The notes: generated by a model from the letters alone, not told the origin. Shown: positions 24,592 to 33,499, numbered from the stretch's first letter. The stretch is DNA of 64,000 nt from Streptomyces paradoxus (GCF_014202475.1 NZ_JACHGV010000005.1:434001-498000); one strand, 5' to 3'. Translations and numbers: made by a program.

Positions 24592-26271
24592 TCAGAACGA
24601 GAACGGGATGTAGCAGGCCGCGGCCAGGACGATCGCGCCCCAGCCCAGCAGCGCCGGCCTGCGGTACCAGGCCTCGTCCCCGGGTGCCGGCGGTTCCGCC
24701 ATGCCGGGCGAGGTCGTGCCGTAGACCAGCCCCTGCAACTCCTCCGCCGGCTTCGGCGCGGTGAACAGCGACACCGCCACCATCACCACCGCGCCCGCGA
24801 CGAAGCCCGCGATCGCGGAGACGAAGTTGGCCCCCTGGTCGGAGGGGATGTCGATGACGTCCTGCTTGTAGAGGACGAAGTAGTTGACCATCGCCGCGGT
24901 GGTGCCCGCGAGCAGCCCCCAGAAGCCGGACTTCATCGAAGCCCGCTTCCAGAACATGCCGATGATGAAGACGACGAACATCGGCACGTTGAAGAAGGAG
25001 AACAGTGTCTGGAGGTAGGCCATGATGTTCGAGAAGGACCGCGCGAGGAACGCCGTGCCGATGGAGGCCAGGACACCGATCGCCGTGATGAGCCGGCCGA
25101 AGCGCACGTAATACTCGTCCTCGCGGCCCTTGACGACGTACTTCGCCCAGATGTCCGTCGTGAACACGGTGTTGAAGGACGACACGTTCGCCGCCATGCC
25201 CGCCATGAACGCCGCCAGCAGGCCGGTGACGGCGATGCCCAGCACGCCGTTGGGCAGCAGCTGCTCCATCAGGTAGGGGATGGCGTCGTTGTACTGGAGG
25301 TCGGATCCGGAGGTGCCGATCTTCGGGACCAGGACCGCGGCGACCAGGCCCGGGATCATCACCAGGAACACGATGAAGATCTTCGGGAAGGCGGCGATGA
25401 GCGGGGTGCGCTGGGCCGCCGAGAGGTTCTTCGCGGACAGCGCGCGCTGCACCTCGGCGAAGTTCGTCGTCCAGTAGCCGAAGGAGAGGACGAACCCGAG
25501 GCCCAGGACGATCGTCAGCCAGTTCGCGCCCAGCGGGTTGTCGCTGCCGATGCCCGTGCCGCCCCAGGACGTCATGAAGTCGGCGCCACGGCTCTCGGTG
25601 AGGGAGTCGGACAGGCCGTCCCAGCCGCCGACCTTCTTCAGGCCGAGGACGGAGATGGGGATGAGCGCCGCCAGGATCACGAAGAACTGCAGGACCTCGT
25701 TGTAGATCGCCGAGGACAGGCCGCCGAGCGTGATGTACGCCAGGACGAAGAAGCCGGCGACCACGATCGCCACCCACTCCGGCCAGCCCAGCAGCGCCTC
25801 GACGACGATGGCCAGGGCGTAGAGGTTGACGCCGGCGATGAGGATCGCGGCGAAGGCGAAGAGGATCGAACTGAGCAGGTGCGCCGCCTTGTCGAAGCGC
25901 AGCAGCAGGAACTCGGGGACCGAGCGCACCTTGGAGCCGTAATAGAACGGCATCATCACCAGGCCGAGGAAGACCATGGCCGGGATGGCGCCGATCCAGT
26001 ACCAGTGCGTGGTGTAGACGCCGTACTGGGCGCTGTTGGCGGCCATGCCGAGGATCTCGGTGGCCCCCAGGTTGGCCGCGATGAACGCGAGACCGGTGAC
26101 CCAGGCGGGCAGGGAACGGCCGGAGAGGAAGAAGTCGAGGCTGGTCTTCACCGAGCGGCGGGCGGCGAAGCCGATGCCGAGGACGACGACGAAGTAGATG
26201 CCGAGGATCGTGTAGTCGAGCCAGTTCGTGGGAAGCCGCAGCTCGGCTGCCAGATATGTGGGGGTCTGCAT
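24592..26271 (-). CDS. Sodium:solute symporter, SGLT-like (probable galactose/sugar uptake)
   Basis: A 559-residue member of the SSS family with about 14 membrane helices. Typical marks are the early W-L-D-Y-T-I-L-G-I-Y-F helix, F-L-S-G-R-S-L-P-A-W-V-T-G-L-A-F-I-A, and T-L-G-G-L-S-S-A-I-Y-N-E-V-L-Q-F in the fifth helix region, which suits sugar symporters. ATG 26271 has GGCGAGGG upstream and is preferred over an ATG at 26325 without a site. It is divergent from galT-galE-galK, so galactose is the likely substrate by context. It drives uptake with the sodium gradient across the cytoplasmic membrane. Confidence 0.9.
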   Translation of the reverse strand: MQTPTYLAAELRLPTNWLDYTILGIYFVVVLGIGFAARRSVKTSLDFFLSGRSLPAWVTGLAFIAANLGATEILGMAANSAQYGVYTTHWYWIGAIPAMVFLGLVMMPFYYGSKVRSVPEFLLLRFDKAAHLLSSILFAFAAILIAGVNLYALAIVVEALLGWPEWVAIVVAGFFVLAYITLGGLSSAIYNEVLQFFVILAALIPISVLGLKKVGGWDGLSDSLTESRGADFMTSWGGTGIGSDNPLGANWLTIVLGLGFVLSFGYWTTNFAEVQRALSAKNLSAAQRTPLIAAFPKIFIVFLVMIPGLVAAVLVPKIGTSGSDLQYNDAIPYLMEQLLPNGVLGIAVTGLLAAFMAGMAANVSSFNTVFTTDIWAKYVVKGREDEYYVRFGRLITAIGVLASIGTAFLARSFSNIMAYLQTLFSFFNVPMFVVFIIGMFWKRASMKSGFWGLLAGTTAAMVNYFVLYKQDVIDIPSDQGANFVSAIAGFVAGAVVMVAVSLFTAPKPAEELQGLVYGTTSPGMAEPPAPGDEAWYRRPALLGWGAIVLAAACYIPFSF

Positions 26272-26361
26272 GAGCCCTCGCCTTGTTGCGGGAACTGATA
26301 CCTCGCGGAATCCACTTCTCCGCATTCAGTTATTGAACCCGCCCGCTGATGCTCTTTGTTT

Positions 26362-26385
26362 GATTGTGATGTTGACGATTGTGGT
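26362..26385. repeat. Direct repeat GATTGTGRT in the gal promoter
   Basis: GATTGTGAT at 26362-26370 and GATTGTGGT at 26377-26385 are spaced 15 bp apart and overlap the -35 region of the gal promoter. From memory, direct repeats upstream of galP1 in S. lividans take part in galactose induction. The AT-rich, T/G-biased strand stands out from the GC-rich surroundings. Confidence 0.5.
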
Positions 26386-26402
26386 GAGTTGTGTTTTGAT
26401 AT
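26372..26402 (+). promoter_or_regulatory. gal operon promoter (galP1-like)
   Basis: TTGACG at 26372-26377 is followed after 18-19 bp by TTGATA/TGATAT (26396-26402). This gives a near-consensus vegetative promoter about 30 bp before the galT start. The intergenic region is the only plausible control point for galT-galE-galK and also for the divergent symporter. Confidence 0.6.
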
Positions 26403-26435
26403 GTTGGGTTCTGTTTGAAGGACAAGGAGTCCGGC

Positions 26436-27497
26436 GTGAAGAAGACCTCGACCCGGCTGGCCGACGGTCGCGAGCTCATCTACTACGACCTGCGTGACGA
26501 CAGCGTGCGGGACGCCACCGACCGACGCCCGCTGGACCGCACCGTCACCACGTCCGAGATCCGCCGCGACCCCCTCCTCGGCGACTCCGTCGCCATCGCC
26601 TCGCACCGCCAGGGCCGCACCTACCACCCCCCGGCCGACGAGTGCCCCCTGTGCCCCTCCGAGGGCGACCGCCTGAGCGAGATCCCCGACTCGTCCTACG
26701 ACGTCGTCGTCTTCGAGAACCGCTTCCCCTCGCTCGCCGGCGACTCGGGCCGCTGCGAGGTCGTCTGCTTCACCTCCGACCACAACGCGTCCTTCGCCGA
26801 CCTCACCGAGGAGCAGGCCGGTCTGGTCCTGGAGGCGTGGACGGACCGCACGTCGGAGCTGTCCCACCTCCCCGCCGTCGAGCAGGTGTTCTGCTTCGAG
26901 AACCGGGGTGCCGAGATCGGCGTGACCCTCGGGCACCCGCACGGCCAGATCTACGCCTACCCCTTCACCACCCCCCGCACCGCCCTGATGCTCCGCTCGG
27001 CCGCGACGCACAAGGAGATGACCGGCGGGGAGAACCTCTTCGACGCCGTTCTGGAGCGCGAACTGGCCGGTGAGCGTGTCGTCCTGGAAGGTGAACACTG
27101 GGTGGCCTTCGTGCCGTACGCGGCGCACTGGCCGTACGAGATCCACCTGTACCCCAAGCGCCGCGTGCCCGACCTGCTCGGGCTGGACGAGGGCGCGCGC
27201 ACAGAGTTCCCCAAGGTCTACCTGGAACTCTTGAGGCGCTTCGACCGGATCTTCGGTGAGAGTGAATCCCCGACGCCGTACATCGCGGCCTGGCACCAGG
27301 CCCCGTTCGGCGCGCTGGAGGACTTCGACGGGGTCGTGCGTGAGGACTTCGCACTGCACCTCGAGCTTTTCACCATCCGCCGCACTTCCGGCAAGCTGAA
27401 GTTTCTCGCGGGTTCCGAGTCCGGCATGAACGTGTTCATCAACGACGTGCCGCCGGAGCGCGCGGCCGAGCGACTGCGAGAGGTAGCGAGTTCATGA
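26436..27497 (+). CDS. galT: Galactose-1-phosphate uridylyltransferase
   Basis: A 353-residue GalT of the Leloir pathway; it exchanges galactose-1-phosphate with UDP-glucose through a uridylylated histidine. The catalytic G-H-P-H-G-Q motif is at residues 166-171. The C70-x-x-C73 zinc site is present, and the C-terminal Y-I-A-A-W-H-Q-A-P substrate loop is intact. GTG 26436 has AAGGAG 6 nt upstream. Its TGA overlaps the galE ATG by 4 bp, so the operon galT-galE-galK is tightly coupled. Confidence 0.95.
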   Translation: MKKTSTRLADGRELIYYDLRDDSVRDATDRRPLDRTVTTSEIRRDPLLGDSVAIASHRQGRTYHPPADECPLCPSEGDRLSEIPDSSYDVVVFENRFPSLAGDSGRCEVVCFTSDHNASFADLTEEQAGLVLEAWTDRTSELSHLPAVEQVFCFENRGAEIGVTLGHPHGQIYAYPFTTPRTALMLRSAATHKEMTGGENLFDAVLERELAGERVVLEGEHWVAFVPYAAHWPYEIHLYPKRRVPDLLGLDEGARTEFPKVYLELLRRFDRIFGESESPTPYIAAWHQAPFGALEDFDGVVREDFALHLELFTIRRTSGKLKFLAGSESGMNVFINDVPPERAAERLREVASS

Positions 27498-28462
27498 GCG
27501 GGAAGTACCTGGTGACGGGCGGCGCGGGATACGTCGGCAGCGTGGTCGCCCAGCACCTGCTGGAGGCCGGTCACGAGGTCGTCGTCCTCGACAACCTCTC
27601 CACGGGCTTCCGCGAGGGCGTCCCGGCGGACGCGGCGTTCGTCGAGGGCGACATCCGCGACGCCGCCAAGTGGCTGGACTCCTCCTTCGACGGCGTGCTC
27701 CACTTCGCCGCGTTCTCGCAGGTCGGCGAGTCGGTCGTGAAGCCCGAGAAATACTGGGACAACAACGTCGGCGGCACCATGGCGCTGCTGGCCGCGATGC
27801 GCGAGGCGGGCGTCCGCAAGCTGGTCTTCTCCTCCACGGCGGCGACGTACGGCGAACCCGAGCAGATCCCCATCGTCGAGTCGGCGCCCACGTCCCCGAC
27901 GAACCCCTACGGCGCCTCCAAGCTCGCGGTCGACCACATGATCACGGGCGAGGCCGCGGCGCACGGCCTGGGCGCGGTGTCGCTGCGCTACTTCAACGTC
28001 GCGGGCGCGTACGGCGCGTACGGCGAGCGCCACGATCCCGAGTCCCACCTGATCCCGCTGGTCCTCCAGGTCGCGCAGGGCAGGCGCGAGGCGATCTCGG
28101 TCTTCGGCGACGACTACCCGACGCCGGACGGCACCTGCGTACGCGACTACATCCACGTCGCGGACCTCGCCGAGGCCCACCTGCTGGCCCTGACGGCCGC
28201 CGAGCCCGGTGAGCACCTGATCTGCAACCTCGGCAACGGCAACGGCTTCTCGGTCCGCGAGGTCATCGAAACGGTCCGCACGGTCACCGGTCACCCGATT
28301 CCGGAGGTGGTCGCCCCGCGCCGGGGCGGTGACCCGGCGGTCCTGGTGGCCTCGGCCGCCACGGCCCGCGAGAAGCTGGGCTGGAACCCGTCCCGCGCGG
28401 ACCTCGCGGGAATCGTCGCGGACGCGTGGGACTTCGCGCAGAACATCGCAAGGGAGCAGTAG
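27494..28462 (+). CDS. galE: UDP-glucose 4-epimerase
   Basis: A 322-residue short-chain dehydrogenase-type epimerase that interconverts UDP-galactose and UDP-glucose. It has the NAD-binding [10 protein letters not shown] loop at residues 7-16, the [10 protein letters not shown] catalytic strand, and Y139-G-A-S-K143. The C-terminal substrate-binding region follows with R-Y-F-N-V-A-G-A. The start overlaps galT (ATGA), and its TAG shares one base with the galK GTG. Confidence 0.95.
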   Translation: MSGKYLVTGGAGYVGSVVAQHLLEAGHEVVVLDNLSTGFREGVPADAAFVEGDIRDAAKWLDSSFDGVLHFAAFSQVGESVVKPEKYWDNNVGGTMALLAAMREAGVRKLVFSSTAATYGEPEQIPIVESAPTSPTNPYGASKLAVDHMITGEAAAHGLGAVSLRYFNVAGAYGAYGERHDPESHLIPLVLQVAQGRREAISVFGDDYPTPDGTCVRDYIHVADLAEAHLLALTAAEPGEHLICNLGNGNGFSVREVIETVRTVTGHPIPEVVAPRRGGDPAVLVASAATAREKLGWNPSRADLAGIVADAWDFAQNIAREQ

Positions 28463-29616
28463 TGGGCGCACAGCAGGTGCGGGACGGTTTCGAGGAGCTC
28501 TACGGAGCCGCCCCCGAGGGGGTCTGGGCGGCCCCGGGCCGCGTCAACCTCATCGGTGAGCACACCGACTACAACGACGGCTTCGTGATGCCCTTCGCGC
28601 TGCCGCACACCGCCGTGGCGGCCGTCTCCCGGCGCACGGACGGCGTACTGCGCCTGCACTCGGCGGACGTCGAGGGCGGGGTCGTCGAACTGCGCGTCGA
28701 CGAGCTGGTGCCGGAGGCCGACCGGAACTGGACGGCGTACCCGTCGGGTGTGGTGTGGGCGCTGCGCGAGGCCGGTCACCCGGTCACCGGCGCCGACATC
28801 CACCTCGCCTCGACGGTCCCCTCCGGCGCGGGCCTGTCGTCGTCGGCGGCGCTGGAGGTCGTGGTGGCGCTGGCCCTCGACGACCTGTACGAACTGGGCC
28901 TGAAGGGCTGGCAACTGGCCCGCCTGTGCCAGCGCGCGGAGAACGTCTACGTCGGCGCCCCCGTCGGCATCATGGACCAGACGGCGTCGGCCTGCTGCGA
29001 GACGGGCCATGCCCTGTTCCTCGACACGCGTGACCTCTCCCAGAAGCAGATCCCCTTCGACCTGGCGGCCGAGGGCATGCGCCTCCTGGTCGTCGACACC
29101 CAGGTCAAGCACTCCCACAGCGAGGGCGAGTACGGCAAGCGCCGGGCCGGCTGCGAGAAGGGCGCGGCCCTGCTGGGCGTCGACGCGCTGCGGGACGTCC
29201 CCTACGCCGGCCTGGACGCGGCGCTGGCCCGCCTGGGCGACGACGAGGAGGTCCGCCGCCTGGTCCGCCACATCGTCACGGAGAACGAACGCGTCGAACG
29301 GGTCGTCTCCCTCCTGGAGTCGGGCGAGACCCGCGCGATCGGTCCGGTCCTCGTCGAGGGCCACGCGTCCCTCCGCGACGACTTCCGCATCTCCTGCCCG
29401 GAACTGGACCTGGTCGTCGACACGGCCATGGCCTCCGGCGCCCTCGGCTCGCGCATGACGGGCGGCGGCTTCGGCGGCTCGGCGATCGTCCTTGCGGAGG
29501 AGCAGGACGTCGACGCCATCACCAAGGCGGTGACGGAGGCCTTCGCGGCGGCGGGCTTCAAGAGCCCCCGCGTCTTCGAAGCGGTCCCGTCGGCGGGCGC
29601 CCGCCGCCTCCACTGA
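28462..29616 (+). CDS. galK: Galactokinase
   Basis: A 384-residue GHMP kinase that phosphorylates galactose at C1. The galactokinase signature G-R-V-N-L-I-G-E-H-T-D-Y is at residues 26-37. The ATP loop P-S-G-A-G-L-S-S-S-A-A is at about 118-128, and the third motif R-M-T-G-G-G-F-G-G-S is near the end. GTG 28462 overlaps the galE stop by one base, with AGGGAG just before. A bidirectional terminator follows 13 bp after the stop. Confidence 0.95.
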   Translation: MGAQQVRDGFEELYGAAPEGVWAAPGRVNLIGEHTDYNDGFVMPFALPHTAVAAVSRRTDGVLRLHSADVEGGVVELRVDELVPEADRNWTAYPSGVVWALREAGHPVTGADIHLASTVPSGAGLSSSAALEVVVALALDDLYELGLKGWQLARLCQRAENVYVGAPVGIMDQTASACCETGHALFLDTRDLSQKQIPFDLAAEGMRLLVVDTQVKHSHSEGEYGKRRAGCEKGAALLGVDALRDVPYAGLDAALARLGDDEEVRRLVRHIVTENERVERVVSLLESGETRAIGPVLVEGHASLRDDFRISCPELDLVVDTAMASGALGSRMTGGGFGGSAIVLAEEQDVDAITKAVTEAFAAAGFKSPRVFEAVPSAGARRLH

Positions 29617-29629
29617 CCACCCCGACGAA

Positions 29630-29661
29630 AGCGGCGCCCTCGTTCCCACGGGGGCGCTGCT
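29630..29661. terminator. Bidirectional terminator between galK and a convergent gene
   Basis: AGCGGCGCCCTC (29630-29641) pairs with GGGGGCGCTGCT (29650-29661), a 12-bp stem with two wobble positions and an 8-nt loop. Confidence 0.75.
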
Positions 29662-29673
29662 GTCATCTCCGCG

Positions 29674-30690
29674 TCAGCGGTTGACGGACTGGATCTCCTG
29701 GACCGGCACCTCGGTGGTGGTGGCGAACGTGCCGTTGGGCAGGTCACCGCCCGTGCCGCCCGCGCCTTCCCAGGTGATCTCCCAGGTGAGAGTCGCCTCC
29801 AGGCCGTAGGTGTCGTCTCCCGACGAACGCAGGTACCGCACGCCGCAGGGAGGCGTCCGCTCCCCCTTGCCCCTGGCGTACGGCTCTCCGATGGAGCCGT
29901 CGTCGTTGATCAGGCACTCACCGGACGCCGGGAGGGTCTCCGCGTCCGCCGTTCCCGGATCGAGGTGCAGGCTCACCGGCTTGGCCGTGGTGGTCGCCCA
30001 CAGCCCCGTGCCGGGCAGACTGGCCGTGACGGAGACGGGCTTGAACGCCCCCTCGTCCAGCCAGACCCAGGTGGGCGCGTTCACCGTGGACCTGCCGTTC
30101 GGCGCCATGGAGATCTCGGTCGGCGGCACGACGGTGCGCTGGTGCGCGAGCCCGGCGAGGGTCTCGGTGTCGATGGCCTGGGGGACACCGGGGTCCTTGC
30201 CGTTGTCGACCCAGAAGGGGTCGCGCTTGCAGTTTCCGGCGGCGGGGTCATCCTCCATCTTCGGATTCTTGACGGCCACCCACCACATGCCCTCGTCGTT
30301 CTTGTCGACATTGAAGTCCTTGTAGGGGCGGCCCCCCTTGTAGCGGGCCTTGTCGTCTGCGACGCCCGCAGGCGCACCACCGACCGAGTCGTAGATCGAC
30401 CAGTTGGCCTCGGTGTAGGTCTTGAAGTCCTTGGCCTTCCAGTAGGGCTCGTACCAGCAGGCCGGCGGTTCCCAGTCCACGGCGGTGGACGTGATCGGGC
30501 CACTGTCTTTCGAGGGGGCGCTGCCCTTCACGTTGAAGCTGACGCGGGACTCCAGCAGGGGGCCCGAGGAGTCACCGGACGTTTGCTCGGCTTGCTCTCC
30601 GTTGCTGCCGATACCTCCAGCGACGGCTGTGTCAACTCCGAGGAAGAGCATCGTGGCGGTCAGGGCAACAAGCGCCACGCGTTGGGTCAC
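29674..30690 (-). CDS. Secreted protein of unknown function
   Basis: A 338-residue exported protein that I do not recognise. A signal peptide is clear: V-T-Q-R-V-A-L-V-A-L-T-A-T-M-L-F-L-G, ending at a probable A-V-A-G cut. The mature part is rich in Trp, Asp and Gly and has four to six Cys that could form disulfides. GTG at 30690 gives a GTGA overlap with the upstream lipoprotein gene and has GAGGTG 6 nt before it; GTG 30699 is the alternative. Coupled translation suggests the lipoprotein and this protein work together at the cell surface. Confidence 0.8.
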   Translation of the reverse strand: MTQRVALVALTATMLFLGVDTAVAGGIGSNGEQAEQTSGDSSGPLLESRVSFNVKGSAPSKDSGPITSTAVDWEPPACWYEPYWKAKDFKTYTEANWSIYDSVGGAPAGVADDKARYKGGRPYKDFNVDKNDEGMWWVAVKNPKMEDDPAAGNCKRDPFWVDNGKDPGVPQAIDTETLAGLAHQRTVVPPTEISMAPNGRSTVNAPTWVWLDEGAFKPVSVTASLPGTGLWATTTAKPVSLHLDPGTADAETLPASGECLINDDGSIGEPYARGKGERTPPCGVRYLRSSGDDTYGLEATLTWEITWEGAGGTGGDLPNGTFATTTEVPVQEIQSVNR

Positions 30691-31346
30691 GGCTGGCACC
30701 TCTGGGAACCGCGGTCCTCGTGCAGGCTCCAGATCTGCCAGACGCCTTGTTTGTCCTGCTTCACGCTGGCGTTGTAGTACACGTAGCTGTCAGGTGAGGT
30801 CTCGACCACCTTCACCTTCTTCGTCTTCAGGTCCTTGACGTTCGCCTGGCTCTCGTCCACGCAGTACGTCAGTGCCGCAGACGTCTTGTCGAACACCGTC
30901 ACCCGGCGGTCGAAGTAGCGCAGGGTGCCGGCCCAGCTGGTCTTCCTGGCGTTGTTGTCCTTCGCGTAGTTGTAGACGCCCCTCAGCGCGGTATCCGTGT
31001 AGTAGAAGCCCATGCCCGACTTCTTCAGATCGCTGGAGGCCACGGCCTGCCACACCGTGCTGACGGCCCGTTCGTTGTCCGCCAGGATCGCGTCCTTGAC
31101 GGCGTCACCGGTCTGCTCGCCCTCGAACACCAGCTTCATGTCCCCAGGGAGCTTGATCTCCGGCCGGTCGATCCCGTCCGCAGACGCGGAAACCGATGGC
31201 GAAGCAGAGGCCTGGTCGCCCGAATCCGCTCCGGCGATCTTGTCGGACGACGACGAACCGTCACCTCCCCCCGAGCCACAGGCGGTCAGCAGCAGGGCCG
31301 CGGATGCGGTGAGCGCGGCCGTCACGAGCCGGGCGGGGCGGTTCAC
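30687..31346 (-). CDS. Lipoprotein of unknown function
   Basis: A 219-residue putative lipoprotein. The signal sequence ends in the lipobox L20-T-A-C23, so it should be lipidated at Cys23 and anchored on the outer face of the membrane. A Ser/Gly/Asp-rich spacer (about 24-60) leads to a compact domain of about 150 residues with Y-F-D-R-R-V-T-V and Y-V-Y-Y-N-A-S-V strands, reminiscent of NTF2-like folds, but this is not certain. GTG 31346 is preceded by GGGAG. It is the first gene of a two-gene unit with the secreted protein at 29674-30690. Confidence 0.82.
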   Translation of the reverse strand: MNRPARLVTAALTASAALLLTACGSGGGDGSSSSDKIAGADSGDQASASPSVSASADGIDRPEIKLPGDMKLVFEGEQTGDAVKDAILADNERAVSTVWQAVASSDLKKSGMGFYYTDTALRGVYNYAKDNNARKTSWAGTLRYFDRRVTVFDKTSAALTYCVDESQANVKDLKTKKVKVVETSPDSYVYYNASVKQDKQGVWQIWSLHEDRGSQRCQP

Positions 31347-31442
31347 TGTGTCTCCCGTTGATCATGTGGGGGGATAACTCAAGCGAACCAACGCTATCGG
31401 TGGTCGAAGTCGGCGCGGCATCGAGGGCTTCGCAGTCGCAGA

Positions 31443-31901
31443 TCAGCCCAGCCTCTTCGTCAACGCGTACTCCGTGATCCCCGGCGGATAGTCGGGGATC
31501 ACGCTGACCACCTCGTACCCCTGCTTCTCGTAGAACCTCGGTGCCTGGAAGTCCCAGGTCTCCAGGCGGGCCGCGCGGCAGCCGCGGGACATCGTCGCGA
31601 TGTGTTCCGCCTGCGCGAGCAACCGCGCACCCAAACCCCGGCCGCGATGGCGTTCGTCGACCCAGAGGTACGTCACGTGGAGCCAGGTCGCCCAGGTGTG
31701 GCCGACCAGGCCGCCGGCGAGGCCGTCGTCGCTGTCGTTCACAGCCCACACATGCAAGGGGACGTCCCTTTCGTCCGGTGTTCCGCGCAGGGCGCGCAGG
31801 ACCGGAGAGGCGGCTGTGTTCGTGTCCCGCAGGCGTGTGCGGAGCAGATCACGTCGGGCCTTGTCGACTTCTGTCTCAAGACGGAACATGCGGCACACCA
31901 T
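31443..31901 (-). CDS. GNAT-family N-acetyltransferase
   Basis: A 152-residue acetyltransferase. The acetyl-CoA loop R-G-R-G-L-G-A-R-L-L (motif A) follows the strand L-H-V-T-Y-L-W-V-D-E-R-H-R. The C-terminal W-D-F-Q-A-P-R-F-Y-E-K-Q-G-Y-E is the classic GNAT end. The substrate cannot be read. Neither ATG 31901 nor ATG 31889 has a good ribosome-binding site, so the exact start is open. It stands alone between the lipoprotein pair and a divergent LuxR regulator. Confidence 0.88.
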   Translation of the reverse strand: MVCRMFRLETEVDKARRDLLRTRLRDTNTAASPVLRALRGTPDERDVPLHVWAVNDSDDGLAGGLVGHTWATWLHVTYLWVDERHRGRGLGARLLAQAEHIATMSRGCRAARLETWDFQAPRFYEKQGYEVVSVIPDYPPGITEYALTKRLG

Positions 31902-32208
31902 AAACGCGTCGGACAGTCAGTTCTGCAAATAACCTTCCGCTCCGGGCCCCCGTCCGTACCCTGATGAACAGCACCGGTGGGGGCCGGTGCCGATCAGGGG
32001 GCGAGACAGCCGGGTACGACGCCCGGGGTGGGGGTAGCGGTTACTGCACGGCGGCGGCCGTGCGGCTGCGGCGACCCGAACAGGCTGCTGCGGCAACGAC
32101 GGACGGTCGGTGCGGCAGTTCCGGACACTCCGGCGTCGTACCCGCGCGGTGTCATCCTCCGGTGATGGGGTAGCCCCTGCTCTTCGGGAGCTCGGGGAAG
32201 GGGGTTTC
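31902..32208. other. 307-bp divergent region with structured upstream sequence
   Basis: No gene is called here. The region holds the promoters of the GNAT gene (minus) and the LuxR regulator (plus). It contains a composite hairpin at 31959-31999 and a second hairpin, CCGGG-TACGACG-CCCGG, just after it. An in-frame extension of the regulator to an ATG at 32110 is possible but is not supported by a ribosome-binding site. Confidence 0.5.
31959..31999 (+). promoter_or_regulatory. Composite stem-loop in the 5' region of a LuxR regulator
   Basis: An outer 7-bp stem, CCCTGAT/ATCAGGG, encloses an asymmetric internal loop and an inner 7-bp stem, GCACCGG/CCGGTGC, with a 6-nt loop. If transcription of the regulator starts upstream of 31959, this would be a folded leader; otherwise it could act as a terminator or operator. 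Confidence 0.45.
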
Positions 32209-32976
32209 GTGGTTCGCATCCGAGTCCTGGTCGTCGACGACCATCGCATCTTCGCCGAGTCACTCGCGGCGGCTCTGGCCGCCGAGCCCGATGTCGACGT
32301 CTCGGCGGCCGGCAGCGGTCCGGCCGCGCTGCGCAGCCTGGAGCGGGCGGTCGCAGAGGGGCGGCGCTTCGACGTGCTGCTCGTGGACGCCGATCTGGGC
32401 GGCAAGGTGCCGGGCGCCCGCCCGGCCGTACCCGTGCAGGAGGGCAATGAGGACGGGCTCGTCGACGGGATCTCCCTCGTCACGGGAGTGCGCTCGGCGC
32501 AGCCGAATGTGCGGATCGTCGTGCTCGCCGAGAAGGACGATCCACGGCGGGCCGCGCTCGCCCTGCAGGCCGGCGCCTCCGGCTGGGTCGCCAAGGACTG
32601 CTCGCTGTCCCGCCTGCTCACGGTCATCCGGGGCGTGCTGCGGGAGGAGACCCATCTGCCTCCCGCCCTGCTGACGGGTGTCCTGCGGGAGCTCACCGCC
32701 GCCCGCAAGCACCGCACCGAGAGCGAGCGGCTCGTCGAGTCCCTCACTCCGCGTGAGCGGGAAGTGCTGCGGTGCATGGTGGCGGGGCTGGGGCGCAAGG
32801 CCGTGGCCGAGCGCCTGTACCTGTCGCCGCACACCGTGCGGACCCATATGCAGAACGTCCTCGGCAAGCTCGGCGTCCACTCCACCCTCGCCGCCGTCGC
32901 CCTGGCGCGGCGGGCCGGGGTCGGGCCCGCGGATCTAGCCGGGGATGTTGTCGAACGGGGCGGTCAGCTGGCGTAG
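32209..32976 (+). CDS. LuxR/NarL-type response regulator with an insertion in the receiver
   Basis: A 255-residue regulator. The receiver has the acidic pair D10-D11 and a likely phospho-acceptor D60 in D-V-L-L-V-D-A-D. The loop between this Asp and helix 3 carries about 20 extra residues (G-G-K-V-P-G-A-R-P-A-V-P-V-Q-E-G-N-E-D). The A-K-D segment with the conserved Lys is present. The C-terminal HTH reads L-T-P-R-E-R-E-V-L-R-C-M-V-A-G-L-G-R-K-A-V-A. GTG 32209 follows GGAAGGGGG. No sensor kinase is adjacent. Its last 42 bp overlap the convergent MarR gene. Confidence 0.87.
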   Translation: MVRIRVLVVDDHRIFAESLAAALAAEPDVDVSAAGSGPAALRSLERAVAEGRRFDVLLVDADLGGKVPGARPAVPVQEGNEDGLVDGISLVTGVRSAQPNVRIVVLAEKDDPRRAALALQAGASGWVAKDCSLSRLLTVIRGVLREETHLPPALLTGVLRELTAARKHRTESERLVESLTPREREVLRCMVAGLGRKAVAERLYLSPHTVRTHMQNVLGKLGVHSTLAAVALARRAGVGPADLAGDVVERGGQLA

Positions 32977-33432
32977 CAGCCCCGCCAGCTCGCCGCGCTG
33001 GGCCCGGGAGAGCTCCGCGAGGATCGCGCGCTCCTGGTCCAGCAGACCCGCCAGGGCCTGGTCCGCGCGGTCCCGGCCCTCGTCCGTCAGCCGGACCAGG
33101 ACGCCCCGGCGGTCACTGGGGTCGGGAAGCCGCTCCACCAGGCCCTTCTTGGCCAGGCGGTCGATGCGGTTCGTCATGGTGCCCGAGGTGACCAGCGTCT
33201 GGGTGAGGAGCTGCCCCGGCGAGAGCTGGTACGGCGTGCCCGCGCGGCGCAGGGCCGTCAGGACGTCGAACTCCCACGGCTCCAGATTGTGCTCCGCGAA
33301 CGCCAGCCGCCGGGCCCGGTCCAGATGCCGGGCCAGTCTGCTCACACGGCTGAGCACCTCGAGCGGTTCCACGTCGAGGTCCGGGCGCTCCCGGCGCCAC
33401 GCTGCGACCAGCCGATCGACCTCGTCCTCCAT
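32935..33432 (-). CDS. tamR: MarR-family regulator TamR
   Basis: A 165-residue MarR protein with a long N-terminal helix, the P-W-E-F-D-V-L-T-A-L-R-R-A-G segment and the wing D-P-S-D-R-R-G-V-L-V-R-L-T. It is divergent from a trans-aconitate methyltransferase gene. From memory this is the TamR/tam arrangement of S. coelicolor, where citrate, aconitates and isocitrate release TamR from DNA so that trans-aconitate is detoxified during oxidative stress. Two palindromic sites fit the shared promoter. The 3' end overlaps the convergent LuxR gene by 42 bp. Confidence 0.87.
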   Translation of the reverse strand: MEDEVDRLVAAWRRERPDLDVEPLEVLSRVSRLARHLDRARRLAFAEHNLEPWEFDVLTALRRAGTPYQLSPGQLLTQTLVTSGTMTNRIDRLAKKGLVERLPDPSDRRGVLVRLTDEGRDRADQALAGLLDQERAILAELSRAQRGELAGLLRQLTAPFDNIPG

Positions 33433-33469
33433 GACGATCAGTGTAGTGGTTGTGTCGACGTAGAGTCTC

Positions 33470-33499
33470 TTGACATCAATTTTCTTGACGTCGAGATAT
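33470..33499 (+). promoter_or_regulatory. tam promoter overlapped by candidate TamR operators
   Basis: TTGACA (33470-33475) and AGATAT (33494-33499) form a promoter with an 18-bp spacer for tam. Two palindromic sites lie on it: TTGACATCAA at 33470-33479 (TTGA-CA-TCAA) and CTTGACGTCGAG at 33484-33495 (one mismatched pair). A repressor bound to either would block RNA polymerase. Confidence 0.6.

Noticed and set aside
24214-26298. 694-residue open frame on the plus strand opposite the symporter
   Set aside because: His/Arg/Asp/Glu-rich shadow of a membrane-protein gene; no start signal or domain.
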